From Rahnella ecdela (GTDB lineage: Bacteria; Pseudomonadota; Gammaproteobacteria; Enterobacterales; Enterobacteriaceae), in NCBI RefSeq assembly GCF_019049625.1, contig NZ_JAFMOY010000117.1, positions 40,035-104,034 on the forward strand: DNA of 64,000 nucleotides. The letters are read 5' to 3'. Made by a program: the position numbers and the translations under genes. Shown in pieces: positions 28,918 to 38,347 of this stretch (positions within the stretch are counted from its first letter, which is position 1; each line of letters begins with the position of its first letter). The notes under the pieces are model-generated. The model was not told the DNA's origin. It did not search any database and saw only the letters and a program-made list of their open reading frames with translations.

Positions 28918-29667
28918 TTAAAAGGTGGGGGAAAAGTCCGTGGAGACATTCAGGAACTGCTTTGCCAGATCGTCCTGAGTGATAAATCCGTAGGACAGGG
29001 GTTTGACGCTTTCGGTGCGGGGGTCAACAAGCATCATGGCCGGAAAATATTTGAGGCCGAGACGCGCCGCCTGTCCCTCATCGTGTCGAGTGTCTGGTAA
29101 AAGCGGGCTGACCACGCCATCTGTTGAAATGGGAATGACGCTCAGCTGATAGCCCTCCCGAAAGTTTTTGATAACCTGCGCTAATTGTTCATCAATAGGT
29201 TCCTTTCCCCGGTAGAAAAAGAACACCCCGTACTGCTGGCTTAAGGTTTGTATGGCCTGACGTTGCCGGACATCGTCGGCAGACAGTTGATTTTTTACGG
29301 TTCCGTTGTAGTGGCTATATTGCAGGTTGTAGTCGAGCTCGGGATGAATGAGCATCGCCTTTTTCGCGCTCATCGAAAAGAGTCCGGCCTGATGAGTCCA
29401 GTAATTTTGCATCTGAAAATAGCGGGCAAAGTGGGGAACGGACGGATATAAAATGGCGTCATACAGTGAATGCTTGGTATATTCTTGGAGCCTGGCCAGC
29501 TTATTCATAATATCAGCAGGATTGGGGGCGGGGGGTAAAGGTAATCTCTTTTCTGGCGTCGTCTCTTTAACCGGTTCGTTATACCACTGCCACCCTGCGT
29601 CATGAGCGCTTAGTGGCAATGGCGACAAAAATATCATCACAAGTAAAAACAACCCTCTGAGCGTCAT
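28918..29667 (-). CDS. traF: TraF, F-type pilus assembly protein (thioredoxin-like)
   Basis: 249 residues (F: 247) with a signal peptide ending near 'LSA-HDAGWQWYNEP', the conserved mature start. It has a thioredoxin-like fold without the CxxC pair, and strong blocks such as 'MSAKKAMLIHPELDYNLQYSHYNGT' and 'PLSYGFITQDDLAKQFLNVS'. It works in the periplasm in pilus assembly. The 15-base gap to traQ shows one transcript; 86 bases separate it from traN. Confidence 0.95.
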   Translation of the reverse strand: MTLRGLFLLVMIFLSPLPLSAHDAGWQWYNEPVKETTPEKRLPLPPAPNPADIMNKLARLQEYTKHSLYDAILYPSVPHFARYFQMQNYWTHQAGLFSMSAKKAMLIHPELDYNLQYSHYNGTVKNQLSADDVRQRQAIQTLSQQYGVFFFYRGKEPIDEQLAQVIKNFREGYQLSVIPISTDGVVSPLLPDTRHDEGQAARLGLKYFPAMMLVDPRTESVKPLSYGFITQDDLAKQFLNVSTDFSPTF

Positions 29668-29753
29668 ACGTTAACCCGATTCTAATCACCTATTTCTAAG
29701 GTGTTTCTTTTGGCCTGCTGATATGCACAAAAAGAATATTTAATACCTAGTCT

Positions 29754-31610
29754 TTAATGCGATGTCTTAGTTTGTAACTGATGCGTAATTTGTTCCTTCA
29801 CTCTGTCCAATAATTCATTGTCCGAGGGGACGTTCTGATGGCTGAGTAAATCATCGAAGAAATGACTAAAATCCAAACGTGCAAAATTTATGCGTTGTAA
29901 TTCTTCCACCGTCACCCCCCGACAGTCGGGATGGTTGGCGCGACCAAACCCAATGCCGAGTTGCCCTGCCCGTCCCTGTTGCTGCACAATTTGCGCGAGC
30001 TTGGAATCGAACTGGCAATAACTCCGTTTCTTCTCCAGGCAGACGCCTAACACTTTGCGGGCGCAGAACTCACCGGTGCTCACCGTGAGATTTTTCTCTT
30101 TGGCCTTTGCCAGCGCCTTCTCATCACTGCTGCAATTGGCCAGCCCGATATCCTGCCCCCACCCTGAATCTTTGCAACAGTTACTCAATCCCACTGCGAA
30201 TTTCTTGCAAAAACGCGCCTGTCCGGTAAACGCCCGCACGTCTACGCCGTTCAGTGCCGACACATCCTTACCGGCCGCGGCAACCGCCGCCAGCTGGGAT
30301 ACTGCCTGCGCAAAATCGTTGCTTTGGTGCTTCTCGGCCTTATCGCATTCCCCGTCGAGACAGAAGATATCACCGCCGCAAATTAACTCTTTCCCGGACG
30401 TTTTTGTTTCGCAGGAATAGGTGGCGTATTCATGCAAGCAGACGCCTTCTTCAGAGCTGAATGCACACTGGCGGGTTGCCAGCGTGCAGGCGGGGTTGTC
30501 CATATAGGGTTTACAGGATCCAGGATCGGCCGCTTGCGTCAGGTAGGTGTCTTTGTATGCCCAGCAGGGCTGATATAGGGTATAAGGTTGGTTTTCAACA
30601 TAGCGGGTTTTATTCCCGCCCGGCTCGATACATTCCGTTGTTTTTAATTCTCCTTCTGCTTTAGCAAAGGGACAATTTTCTTTCCACTCAATCCTGGGTA
30701 CCCATTTTCGTACTTCCCCTCTCAGGGTGATTTTTAATAGCATATTTGCCCTGCCGGTCAGGAATGCCTGATAAATCACATCATCCACAGAGCCGGTACA
30801 CTTTCCGCTATTCGAACAACTCGTCCCCGTTAACACTTGCCCTTTTGCTACGCCCATTCCGTCGACATTCAGCGAAATATTATCATTCTGATAGATGAAG
30901 AACGTCGTGTTCATAAATTCCACTTTCGATTTCATTAAATATTGACTCGAGGTCACGTGTAAACGGGCACTGATTACAGCCCCACCTTCCGGCAAAATAA
31001 AGCTGAAGACAACTTGCTTCCCCTTTCTTGAATAAGTGGGGTGGAGTTCAAAATCCTTATTTTCCCAGTCCACGGTCCAGTCACCGGTTATTGTTGCAGA
31101 CCGTGTACAATACTGTTCGACATGTAAATCTCTCTCACAGGTGTAATTCGTCGAGTCGGTGCGACTCCTGTCCCGCGCGTGGCATTGCTCACCGGTCTCT
31201 CCTACCACATGGTCGGCATCTGCCTCTGTCTCTTTACCCGTCTTAATAAAGGGGGTTTGCGGTGAAAGAGGCTCTTTGGGGTTATTTAACACAGAGTCGT
31301 TGACCGCGTTGCCGACGTCACTGTTTGCCCACTCATTTACCCCGTCATTGACTAACCCTTTATCTCCCCCGGCAGAAACCCCACCGTAATACCTGGATTC
31401 GGCAGGGCTTGGCGTATAATTGGGTAACTGACCTTCGGGTTTGAAGTTTTTAAGCATCTCTTCCCCCTGTCCCTGGATGTGCCTGGCGAAGTCCGCCCCC
31501 GCGTTGTAATCGCTGTTAGCATCGGCGTCGGCAGAGTGTACCCCTGACCAGAGTGTGATAAGTAAGAGTATCTGCGCGACTGCCCTGCCTGTCACCGGCG
31601 AGTCAGCCAT
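29754..31610 (-). CDS. traN: TraN, outer-membrane mating-pair stabilisation protein
   Basis: 618 residues (F: 602), with a signal peptide to about residue 26 and many cysteines throughout, as expected of this disulfide-rich protein. TraN is anchored in the donor outer membrane and its tip contacts a recipient porin, which sets host preference. The central part (about residues 160-330) is the variable region and differs clearly from F; the N-terminal and C-terminal thirds ('GEFCARKVLGVCLEKKRSYCQFDSKLA') are conserved. The start overlaps trbC by 8 bases. Confidence 0.94.
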   Translation of the reverse strand: MADSPVTGRAVAQILLLITLWSGVHSADADANSDYNAGADFARHIQGQGEEMLKNFKPEGQLPNYTPSPAESRYYGGVSAGGDKGLVNDGVNEWANSDVGNAVNDSVLNNPKEPLSPQTPFIKTGKETEADADHVVGETGEQCHARDRSRTDSTNYTCERDLHVEQYCTRSATITGDWTVDWENKDFELHPTYSRKGKQVVFSFILPEGGAVISARLHVTSSQYLMKSKVEFMNTTFFIYQNDNISLNVDGMGVAKGQVLTGTSCSNSGKCTGSVDDVIYQAFLTGRANMLLKITLRGEVRKWVPRIEWKENCPFAKAEGELKTTECIEPGGNKTRYVENQPYTLYQPCWAYKDTYLTQAADPGSCKPYMDNPACTLATRQCAFSSEEGVCLHEYATYSCETKTSGKELICGGDIFCLDGECDKAEKHQSNDFAQAVSQLAAVAAAGKDVSALNGVDVRAFTGQARFCKKFAVGLSNCCKDSGWGQDIGLANCSSDEKALAKAKEKNLTVSTGEFCARKVLGVCLEKKRSYCQFDSKLAQIVQQQGRAGQLGIGFGRANHPDCRGVTVEELQRINFARLDFSHFFDDLLSHQNVPSDNELLDRVKEQITHQLQTKTSH

Positions 31611-32274
31611 GACGGCCCCCTCTCACCAACAGTTGGTGGGCGAGCGTGGCGCAGTCGCCCTGGGTGGCCATTTTCTGCAAGGCCTGAGACAGTCTCAGGT
31701 TGCCATGGATGACATCGACCCCTTTATCACATTGCACAATTAAAGCGGGGACGCTTTCGATGCCGTAGCGGCTGAACAACGTGGGATCGATCTGGATACC
31801 TTGGGTTGCCCCGTCCTGAACGAGCCTTCCCAGCGCATCAACGGTTTGCCGCAGATCATTATTGACCAACCCCCGCAGCGTGGCGGGTATGCCGTATTGA
31901 CGGGTCTCATACAACATGCGCGTCAACCCTTCTTCAGGGATAGAGAACGAGACAAAGTAGAACGCGGCGTTACGGGGTAAATGATGCTTTTCCTGCTGCT
32001 GTCGGGCCAGTTTATCGATAACACGACGGGCTAAGGAAGGAACAGGAGAGGGGTCTCTTTGCGGCTCAAGCCCGTTGATACTATCGAGCGGCGATATGTT
32101 TCTCAGCGGCTCGCTCACGTTATCCTGCTTTTTGAGCCCCTCCCCTGCTTGTCTGGCCGGCGGCTGGACTCGTGATGGCATTTGGCCGGTTTCACGCGGA
32201 TGAGGGGTACCTAACGATGCCCGAACAGTCCAGGGGCAAGTGATCACCAAGATGAGTAGTAGCCACTTATTCAT
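31603..32274 (-). CDS. trbC: TrbC, F-type pilus assembly protein
   Basis: 223 residues from the ATG at 32274, 6 bases after AAGGAG (a GTG just upstream is less likely). After a signal peptide and a Pro-rich linker, the C-terminal half 'YFVSFSIPEEGLTRMLYETRQYGIPATLRGLVNNDLR' and 'GIQIDPTLFSRYGIESVPALIV' matches F TrbC. It acts in the periplasm with TraW in pilus assembly. The linker (about residues 25-90) is divergent. Confidence 0.94.
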   Translation of the reverse strand: MNKWLLLILVITCPWTVRASLGTPHPRETGQMPSRVQPPARQAGEGLKKQDNVSEPLRNISPLDSINGLEPQRDPSPVPSLARRVIDKLARQQQEKHHLPRNAAFYFVSFSIPEEGLTRMLYETRQYGIPATLRGLVNNDLRQTVDALGRLVQDGATQGIQIDPTLFSRYGIESVPALIVQCDKGVDVIHGNLRLSQALQKMATQGDCATLAHQLLVRGGRHG

Positions 32275-32287
32275 CACACACTCCTTC

Positions 32288-33280
32288 TTATAGAAAGACG
32301 CAGTTACGTTTACGCCACATGAGATATCCGAAATTTTTGCGGCTGTTGGGGGCGTTATGTCCGGATTCCCAGCGCATCACGCTTCTGCCCAGCGGATGGC
32401 AGCGTGTACTGTCGGGATACATATTGACCATCTGATAACGCCACCGTTCCTTGGGAAGAATGGGTGAGGGATACTCAAAGCAGACCGACGTATCCTTACC
32501 GACAGTCTCCATGATCTGACCCTGCCGGTGCAGCTTGTAAGCCATCCGTTCACTGAGCAGCACCGAGGACTGTAACGGGCTGAATTCATTACTCACCCAG
32601 CCATTAAACGGGTACATCGAGCCGTGAGAACCCGCACACCAGAAAAGCGCATCAAGCGGGAGGTGAAAGCCACTGGCGAGGGCATCGCCCGCGCAGGCCG
32701 CCTGGGCGATAGGATTCGCAAAGACGACGGCCTCGGGGTTTAAAATCGTGGTGAGACTGCTGTCTACCCACGTCGGATCTATTTCAGACAGATAGGCAAT
32801 ATCCATATCGCCTCCCTCCAGACACCCCGCAGACGTGATGATATTGAGCCAATAGGTCAGCGGATATTTGTACCAGTGAACATGGTAAAAGGCCCCGGCG
32901 GCGTCTTTATCGCTCTGGCCTGCGGTACCGGTCTGTGTCTTTCCAAGATTGATGCTGATCCCCCCCAGATTCACCATACAGCCGGGGGCGCGGGTCACAT
33001 CGGTTAACGCCACCGGCTCCCAATAGCCGATCGCAATCCCGATACGCTTAAAAAGGGGCGGCGGTGCGGGACATAACTGGATCGGCATGCCGGGGTTACC
33101 GGTGTCGGGCACGTCACCCCCGCTGACCTGGATACTGCCAATTGAAAGGGGAAAAAGACATTTCCAGCAAATATCGGTGATCGGGTTAACAAAACGCCCT
33201 TCGCACGCCGCATCGGCCTCTGCCGGGGCCACGTTTCCCAAAATAAGCATCAGCAGACAGATTATGAGGGTAAGTTTCAT
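32288..33280 (-). CDS. traU: TraU, F-type DNA transfer and pilus protein
   Basis: 330 residues, the same length as F TraU and very similar throughout: 'CEGRFVNPITDICWKC' after the signal peptide, 'HVHWYKYPLTYWLNIITSAGCLEGGDMDIAYLSEIDPTW' in the middle and 'FGYLMWRKRNCVFL' at the end. The periplasmic protein is Cys-rich and needed for DNA transfer more than for pilus growth. The start overlaps the traW stop by 4 bases. Confidence 0.96.
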   Translation of the reverse strand: MKLTLIICLLMLILGNVAPAEADAACEGRFVNPITDICWKCLFPLSIGSIQVSGGDVPDTGNPGMPIQLCPAPPPLFKRIGIAIGYWEPVALTDVTRAPGCMVNLGGISINLGKTQTGTAGQSDKDAAGAFYHVHWYKYPLTYWLNIITSAGCLEGGDMDIAYLSEIDPTWVDSSLTTILNPEAVVFANPIAQAACAGDALASGFHLPLDALFWCAGSHGSMYPFNGWVSNEFSPLQSSVLLSERMAYKLHRQGQIMETVGKDTSVCFEYPSPILPKERWRYQMVNMYPDSTRCHPLGRSVMRWESGHNAPNSRKNFGYLMWRKRNCVFL

Positions 33281-33909
33281 GACTGACGCTCCGCCGGCAC
33301 GGCTTCGATATACAGACGTTCACCGCCTGGCACGGGGGTAATACGCGTTGGCACCTCTGTTATACCGAAACGTTCGCACAGCTTTCCGTTTTGATCGAAA
33401 TAGATACGGCTGTCGAGCGCGACGGATGTTTTGGGAATATCCCCCCTCACCAGAATAATTTTGACCTGTACCGTTTTAGGCTGTTGCCGTTTCATCCAGG
33501 CAACCTGCAAAGGGTCATCGCCGTTGATAAAATAGAGTGTCTGCATAAAGGGGACGAATTTAAGCGGATTGATGACCTCCCCCTGACGGGCAAATATGCG
33601 TCCCTGTTGGTCTTTGAGATCGGCCGCAATTCGCACGCTGGGATCAAAGTACCGCGATGCGTATTGTCGCGTTCGGTTTATACCCCTGACGGGTGACGGG
33701 CGTTCACTGTGGTCAATGACCCGGTGAAAGAAACTCTCCCTCAATTTTGGCCACCCCGCGGAGTGCTCAAGCTGTTCGATACGTTCGATTATCAGATTCA
33801 ACATATCTTTCTCCGCCACGGGATACACGTCTCCCCAAGTGCCTAAATCGCCGGCTGTGCTGCCCTGACACAACAAACATAAACTCAACCAGCCTACGGA
33901 CATTTTCAT
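33277..33909 (-). CDS. traW: TraW, F-type pilus assembly protein
   Basis: 210 residues, the same as F. A signal peptide precedes 'GDLGTWGDVYPVAEKDMLNLI', and the central 'ADLKDQQGRIFARQGEVINPLKFVPF' and 'RIYFDQNGKLCERFGITEVPTRI' blocks are family hallmarks. TraW works in the periplasm with TrbC. It overlaps trbI and traU by 4 bases each, so the cluster is translationally coupled. Confidence 0.94.
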   Translation of the reverse strand: MKMSVGWLSLCLLCQGSTAGDLGTWGDVYPVAEKDMLNLIIERIEQLEHSAGWPKLRESFFHRVIDHSERPSPVRGINRTRQYASRYFDPSVRIAADLKDQQGRIFARQGEVINPLKFVPFMQTLYFINGDDPLQVAWMKRQQPKTVQVKIILVRGDIPKTSVALDSRIYFDQNGKLCERFGITEVPTRITPVPGGERLYIEAVPAERQS

Positions 33910-34295
33910 TCGCGGCCACCCTCCCGCATGCGGCGGGCAATATCGCGTTGAATATCCCGCGTGATATCCGGCGCCCCCTGCACCACGGCGGGTGACACCA
34001 TGATGAGCACGTGGTGCTCTCGTTGGAAGGCCCGCAAACTCCCTTCCAGCGCAGTATTGAACCGTTGAGATAATGCTTTGGACTGTTCCTCACTGAGATT
34101 TTTGTGACTGGCACTGTCAAAAAACGCATCCACAGTGCGTTTCATATCAAATGAAACTGTCTCCCGGGTCTGCCAAATCGTGATCGCATAACTCACACCG
34201 GCATTGATGATCAACGCCGCCAGGAAGCAAGCCACGGTCAAGGTGTCATGTCTGCGACCCGTAAAGGTCGAGTGTGCGGGGAAGACGTCTTTCAT
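33906..34295 (-). CDS. trbI: TrbI, inner-membrane pilus retraction/assembly protein
   Basis: 129 residues (F: 128) from the ATG at 34295, which overlaps the traC stop (ATGA) and has GGAG 9 bases upstream. One N-terminal membrane helix ('VACFLAALIINAGVSYAI') is followed by a periplasmic domain. In F it affects pilus length and retraction. Confidence 0.88.
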   Translation of the reverse strand: MKDVFPAHSTFTGRRHDTLTVACFLAALIINAGVSYAITIWQTRETVSFDMKRTVDAFFDSASHKNLSEEQSKALSQRFNTALEGSLRAFQREHHVLIMVSPAVVQGAPDITRDIQRDIARRMREGGRE

Positions 34296-36916
34296 GATGC
34301 CACGCTCCATTTTTCATGGGCTTGCACCCAGTGTTCTAACGCGTTCATTTCCTCAGAGAAGTTTCGGCAGGCCAGCGCATAGACGGCATCATGAATCTCC
34401 ACACCTGCCTGCCGTTTACGTCGAATAAACTCAAAGTCTTCACCCTTTGAGGAGTACATGGCTCGGCTGAGCGGATCGACAAACAGCCGGTGCCAGGAAG
34501 AGTGCGCTTCGACGGACAACATGAACGAGCTGTACCACTGGTCTTTGGCCGAACCAAATTTGGCGATCATATCTTTCTCAAGACGCGTGAACTGATCGGG
34601 ATAAAGCTGGTTGTATTTGGCGAACTCTTTCGCACTCTGTTTAAGAATGATTTTGTACGAAGAGTTACCCCAAGCTGCCCGCGCCGCGCTGGAGGCTTCC
34701 GGCGAGTCGAAATCCACAATGTTTTGGGTGATCGTGATGTAAGAACCGTTATGCCGGCGAACGGTACGGTATCCCTTCTCAATAAACGTGCCGACTTTGT
34801 TATTCTTAAAATCCAGCAACTTCCAGCCTTCATCGATCACGTTGAGTTTTTTCACGCTACGCGACGAGTGGTACATGCGATTTTCAATGTAGATGATGAG
34901 TGAAAACATCACCGCCACCAGCAGGGATGGCCGAGACTCAAGCCCGCCCAATTCCAGCACAACCATGCGGGCGTCTTCGCGAAGCGACGGTTCGTCTGAG
35001 TTAAAGTATCTGCCGTAAGTGCCCGCCAGGGTGTACTGGTCGAGTAAAACGATCATTTCATCCAGGCGGCTGCGGATGGTCGGGGACTGGGCATATTGCT
35101 CGCTGTCTTTAGCCTGCTTCAGGAAATCGACCACATCATCAATACGGGCTCGGTTGGATTTGCTCAACCAGGCCGCTTTCACGGCTTGCAAGAGCAAACC
35201 TTCATGCACCTCATCCAAATTGCCATGAGGGCTGGCCATGACAGAAAGCTGATCGCGAATGCGTTCGGCAGAAAGATCTATATCTTGAATATTGGCAAAC
35301 GGATTAAATTTGAGTGTGTCGCCGTCGAGATAGACGCCTCCCATGTTTTCGCACAGGGACTTATACCCGTCGCCCATGTCAAACACCCATGCATAGCCCC
35401 CAGTATCGAGAACGCTGCGGATAAGGGGTTGGATAAGGCCCGTCTTTCCCGCCCCCGAGGTTCCACATACGGCCATATTAAAATTGGTGTTATCCATCCC
35501 CTGATAGAAGAGGTCAATAAACGCCAGTTGATTGCGATAGGTGGGTGCCAGCAGGCCCGATGGGGCTAACGGACTGTCGGCGATGACCGGCATCAGGTTA
35601 GCCACGTTGAACGTTTCGGCCCGCCTGATAACGCCTGCTGCCTGTAATTCTTTAAATAAGCCACCCCCGGCCATAAAGGGAAGTGAGATGAGGAAATTAC
35701 GCAGGTGATTAAAACGCGGCGTGATCAGTTCAATACCGTTTTTTCGGTAGCTATTAAGAATGTCCTGCTCATAGGCGAGTGCTTTCTCATTATCTTCTTC
35801 ACAAAACGCCGTGATATTCATGAAATAAGACACAATTGAGGACTGATTCCCGCTAAGACGTTGACGCAGTTCGCCCCACTCTTTGGCCTCCTGCTCCACG
35901 CTCGGGAAAAATTTGGCGTAAGAGGTCTTAGATTTTTTCTCTAAATCGAGATACTTGAGGTTTGCTTCACTGTGGGACTTCACCTGATCTTCGACCATCA
36001 ACGTGAGGGTGACAATGAAGGGGCAAGAGATGGTGAGCTCTGGATTTAACAGGTTGCTGTAGTTGTCCGCACTGTTCCACAAGAAGGCAATTTCGGGGTT
36101 ACGAGCCAGCTGAAAGTTCATCACGCGCGCGTTGCTGGTATTCTGACGCTGGCCAGTGCGTAAACCGAGGGTAAGATATTCCGCCTTCACGCCTAAATCG
36201 AAGGTGTCATCAACGCACTGGTAATTCAAATCCATATAAGGGTCGAGCGGACGAGGTGGCCTGGCAAGCTGGTCGGGTTGATGATTGACCATCTCACCCA
36301 CGATATTGATGAATGCCTCGGCATCAATCGGGCGGGTGTAAATACGTGCCCCTTGGAGCGATGCGCGGAGAATTTTTACGCGATTTTCCAGTTCGATAAC
36401 ATCGGCCCGGCCCTTTTTCCTCGAGGGGACGGAGCAGGAAATAAATACACGGTAATGACGCAGCGTTAAAGGTAAATCCAGTCCCTGTGGGAGGGAGAAA
36501 CGCGTTTGAGCCGCCCGCATGTAATAGGCTCGAGTGATGGCATTGAATTTGTCTGCCTTAGGGCCGGACCAGGAGAACTCTTTAAGACCGAAGGCGATCT
36601 GCTCGCCAACCTGCTTACTCGACATGAGATGAATTGATAGGGGGATCCCCCGGGACATTTTGGTGCGCAACAAATTTTCCAACGATTTCACAATTTGCTC
36701 ATTGGCCCCGACCAACGGTTGCGCCTCCAGCATGAATCCCATACTGCCAGCATTCATAAACAGCCCGGTCTCTTTATCGTAATCACGATAGGGCAGCAAC
36801 CGACTAAACTGGGGAAAATGCATATTCGCCAATTGCTGGTTCGCAGAGGTGGATCCCTCAGGCAGTTTAAGTGCCGTGAGTAATGAATTGGCCGCATTCG
36901 TTATTTTTTCTAACAC
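34292..36916 (-). CDS. traC: TraC, VirB4-type assembly ATPase
   Basis: 874 residues (F: 875), starting at a GTG with a GGGAG site. The cytoplasmic ATPase powers pilus assembly. Walker A 'CGTSGAGKTGLIQPLIRS' lies at about residues 480-490, Walker B-type 'LNVIDEGWKLL' near 715. The N-terminal half is the less conserved VirB4 domain. A 200-base gap separates it from traR upstream. Confidence 0.95.
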   Translation of the reverse strand: MLEKITNAANSLLTALKLPEGSTSANQQLANMHFPQFSRLLPYRDYDKETGLFMNAGSMGFMLEAQPLVGANEQIVKSLENLLRTKMSRGIPLSIHLMSSKQVGEQIAFGLKEFSWSGPKADKFNAITRAYYMRAAQTRFSLPQGLDLPLTLRHYRVFISCSVPSRKKGRADVIELENRVKILRASLQGARIYTRPIDAEAFINIVGEMVNHQPDQLARPPRPLDPYMDLNYQCVDDTFDLGVKAEYLTLGLRTGQRQNTSNARVMNFQLARNPEIAFLWNSADNYSNLLNPELTISCPFIVTLTLMVEDQVKSHSEANLKYLDLEKKSKTSYAKFFPSVEQEAKEWGELRQRLSGNQSSIVSYFMNITAFCEEDNEKALAYEQDILNSYRKNGIELITPRFNHLRNFLISLPFMAGGGLFKELQAAGVIRRAETFNVANLMPVIADSPLAPSGLLAPTYRNQLAFIDLFYQGMDNTNFNMAVCGTSGAGKTGLIQPLIRSVLDTGGYAWVFDMGDGYKSLCENMGGVYLDGDTLKFNPFANIQDIDLSAERIRDQLSVMASPHGNLDEVHEGLLLQAVKAAWLSKSNRARIDDVVDFLKQAKDSEQYAQSPTIRSRLDEMIVLLDQYTLAGTYGRYFNSDEPSLREDARMVVLELGGLESRPSLLVAVMFSLIIYIENRMYHSSRSVKKLNVIDEGWKLLDFKNNKVGTFIEKGYRTVRRHNGSYITITQNIVDFDSPEASSAARAAWGNSSYKIILKQSAKEFAKYNQLYPDQFTRLEKDMIAKFGSAKDQWYSSFMLSVEAHSSWHRLFVDPLSRAMYSSKGEDFEFIRRKRQAGVEIHDAVYALACRNFSEEMNALEHWVQAHEKWSVAS

Positions 36917-37123
36917 GCTTTCTCCCTCTCGTTATCCTTGAAATTCCTATTTTCTCTAACTCTGCATAGCGTCATAATCACTGTGTTTATTTCCACTGAA
37001 TGAGCGCGCAGTCTTTTATTAATTATGAATATCGATAGGGTCCCATTCCCCAATGGTTTAAATCGTGAAACCCTATTTCATCGCTCATCGTGCGGAAAAA
37101 GATAAAACACGCCCAGCATTAAC

Positions 37124-37354
37124 CTAAAAATCTGTTGAAACATGTTTGTTTTTTATCTCAGCTATCCTTTGACACTCAACGCAAAGTGAAGCTCCCGGCA
37201 CGGCTATTCGCCGTTTAAGAGGTATTTCAGCACCGCAATTCTCACATTCAAATAAAGATGGCGTTGTAGTTTTAACTGTTTTCCTGATATTGCTAATTTG
37301 TATATCGGTTTGATATTGCAGGAATGCCTGCGCCTCATCGACTTTATCTGCCAT
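37124..37354 (-). CDS. traR: TraR, DksA-like zinc-finger RNA polymerase regulator
   Basis: 76 residues (F: 73) with the four-cysteine zinc finger C-x2-C-x17-C-x2-C ('FECENCG' and 'SLCVECQ') and an N-terminal helix carrying acidic residues. F TraR binds RNA polymerase and mimics the combined effect of DksA and ppGpp. Position between traV and traC is as in F. Confidence 0.85.
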   Translation of the reverse strand: MADKVDEAQAFLQYQTDIQISNIRKTVKTTTPSLFECENCGAEIPLKRRIAVPGASLCVECQRIAEIKNKHVSTDF

Positions 37355-37483
37355 TTCTGTCTCTCCTGATAAAAATATCCGGACACGCTACCGCCCACTT
37401 ATGAACAAAACTGTGTGCTTCCGCGATAAATTACAAATTATGCGCAATACTCTGTGGCCTTTGCAGGCATCCGCCAATCAGCA

Positions 37484-37987
37484 TTAGGGGAAAAGGGTTC
37501 CAACCCAGTGAGCAGGCGCGACCACAAACATCACAGTGCTGGGCGGGTGATAGATATCGTCTTTATCGGCATAGGGCGCTATCCGTAGCATGGCCAATTG
37601 CTCACTCACGCGCGAAGGTCGAGAAGAACGCCGTTGGCCGGCGATGTTCACCGCGGTTTCTGCGTGGAGTGCCCTCACCCATTGGATGCCTCCTTTTTTG
37701 GGGGCGGGATGATTAAACGCGCGTGCAGCAGGCCAAAAGGACATTTTCGTTTGCGGTCCTTTTATCATTGAGGAAGAATTCATTCCTCTCTCTGACGGGG
37801 ATAGCAGGGCATTGACACCGGATTTGGTTAATGACTTTTTTTCTTTACGTTGGGCAATTTCATTAGCTTGTTGCATCGTCAAGCAAGCATCAGTGGTCTT
37901 CGCATTACACGTAAATTCGCTGCTCGTCCCGGCGCATCCTGAGAGCAATAAGACAATGCCTATGACATTATATACAAAGCATTTCAT
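37484..37987 (-). CDS. traV: TraV, outer-membrane lipoprotein of the transfer channel
   Basis: 167 residues from the ATG at 37987 (F: 171). The lipobox 'LLSGC' with C at about residue 17 marks a lipoprotein; mature TraV has a nearby 'FTCNAKTTDACLTMQQANEIA', like F. It forms the outer-membrane core ring with TraK and TraB. The C-terminal half is less conserved. Confidence 0.9.
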   Translation of the reverse strand: MKCFVYNVIGIVLLLSGCAGTSSEFTCNAKTTDACLTMQQANEIAQRKEKKSLTKSGVNALLSPSERGMNSSSMIKGPQTKMSFWPAARAFNHPAPKKGGIQWVRALHAETAVNIAGQRRSSRPSRVSEQLAMLRIAPYADKDDIYHPPSTVMFVVAPAHWVGTLFP

Positions 37988-38002
37988 GCAGTATCCTTCC
38001 AT

Positions 38003-38347
38003 AAATTAAGACGAAATGAACCGCCGCAAGTTTTGACTTAACCTTCTATAGAAGATTTCCTTTATACCTGATTTGTCACCTAGACTTTTTCACCGACATT
38101 ATTCATAACGGGAAGCAACTCTTAATCAAAAGCTTTTCAATAAATCATGGATAACAAATGTAAACCCTAATAAAAATACATATTTAACCTTTCACACATG
38201 CCACTTCAATTTATGAACAAAGTGCATATTTTATCAATGGTCCACACTCACCCATTTATAAAGTCAGATGGGAATGTCACTATAAAGTTTGAAGAAGTAC
38301 GACTTGCTCTATTTCCCTCAACCACACAATTGGGTTCCTTGAATGCG
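38003..38347. other. Gap where F carries traP, trbD and trbG; no gene seen
   Basis: About 345 bases between traB and traV, AT-rich, with no minus-strand frame of useful length. In F this interval holds traP, trbD and trbG, which are dispensable. They appear absent here. Confidence 0.5.
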
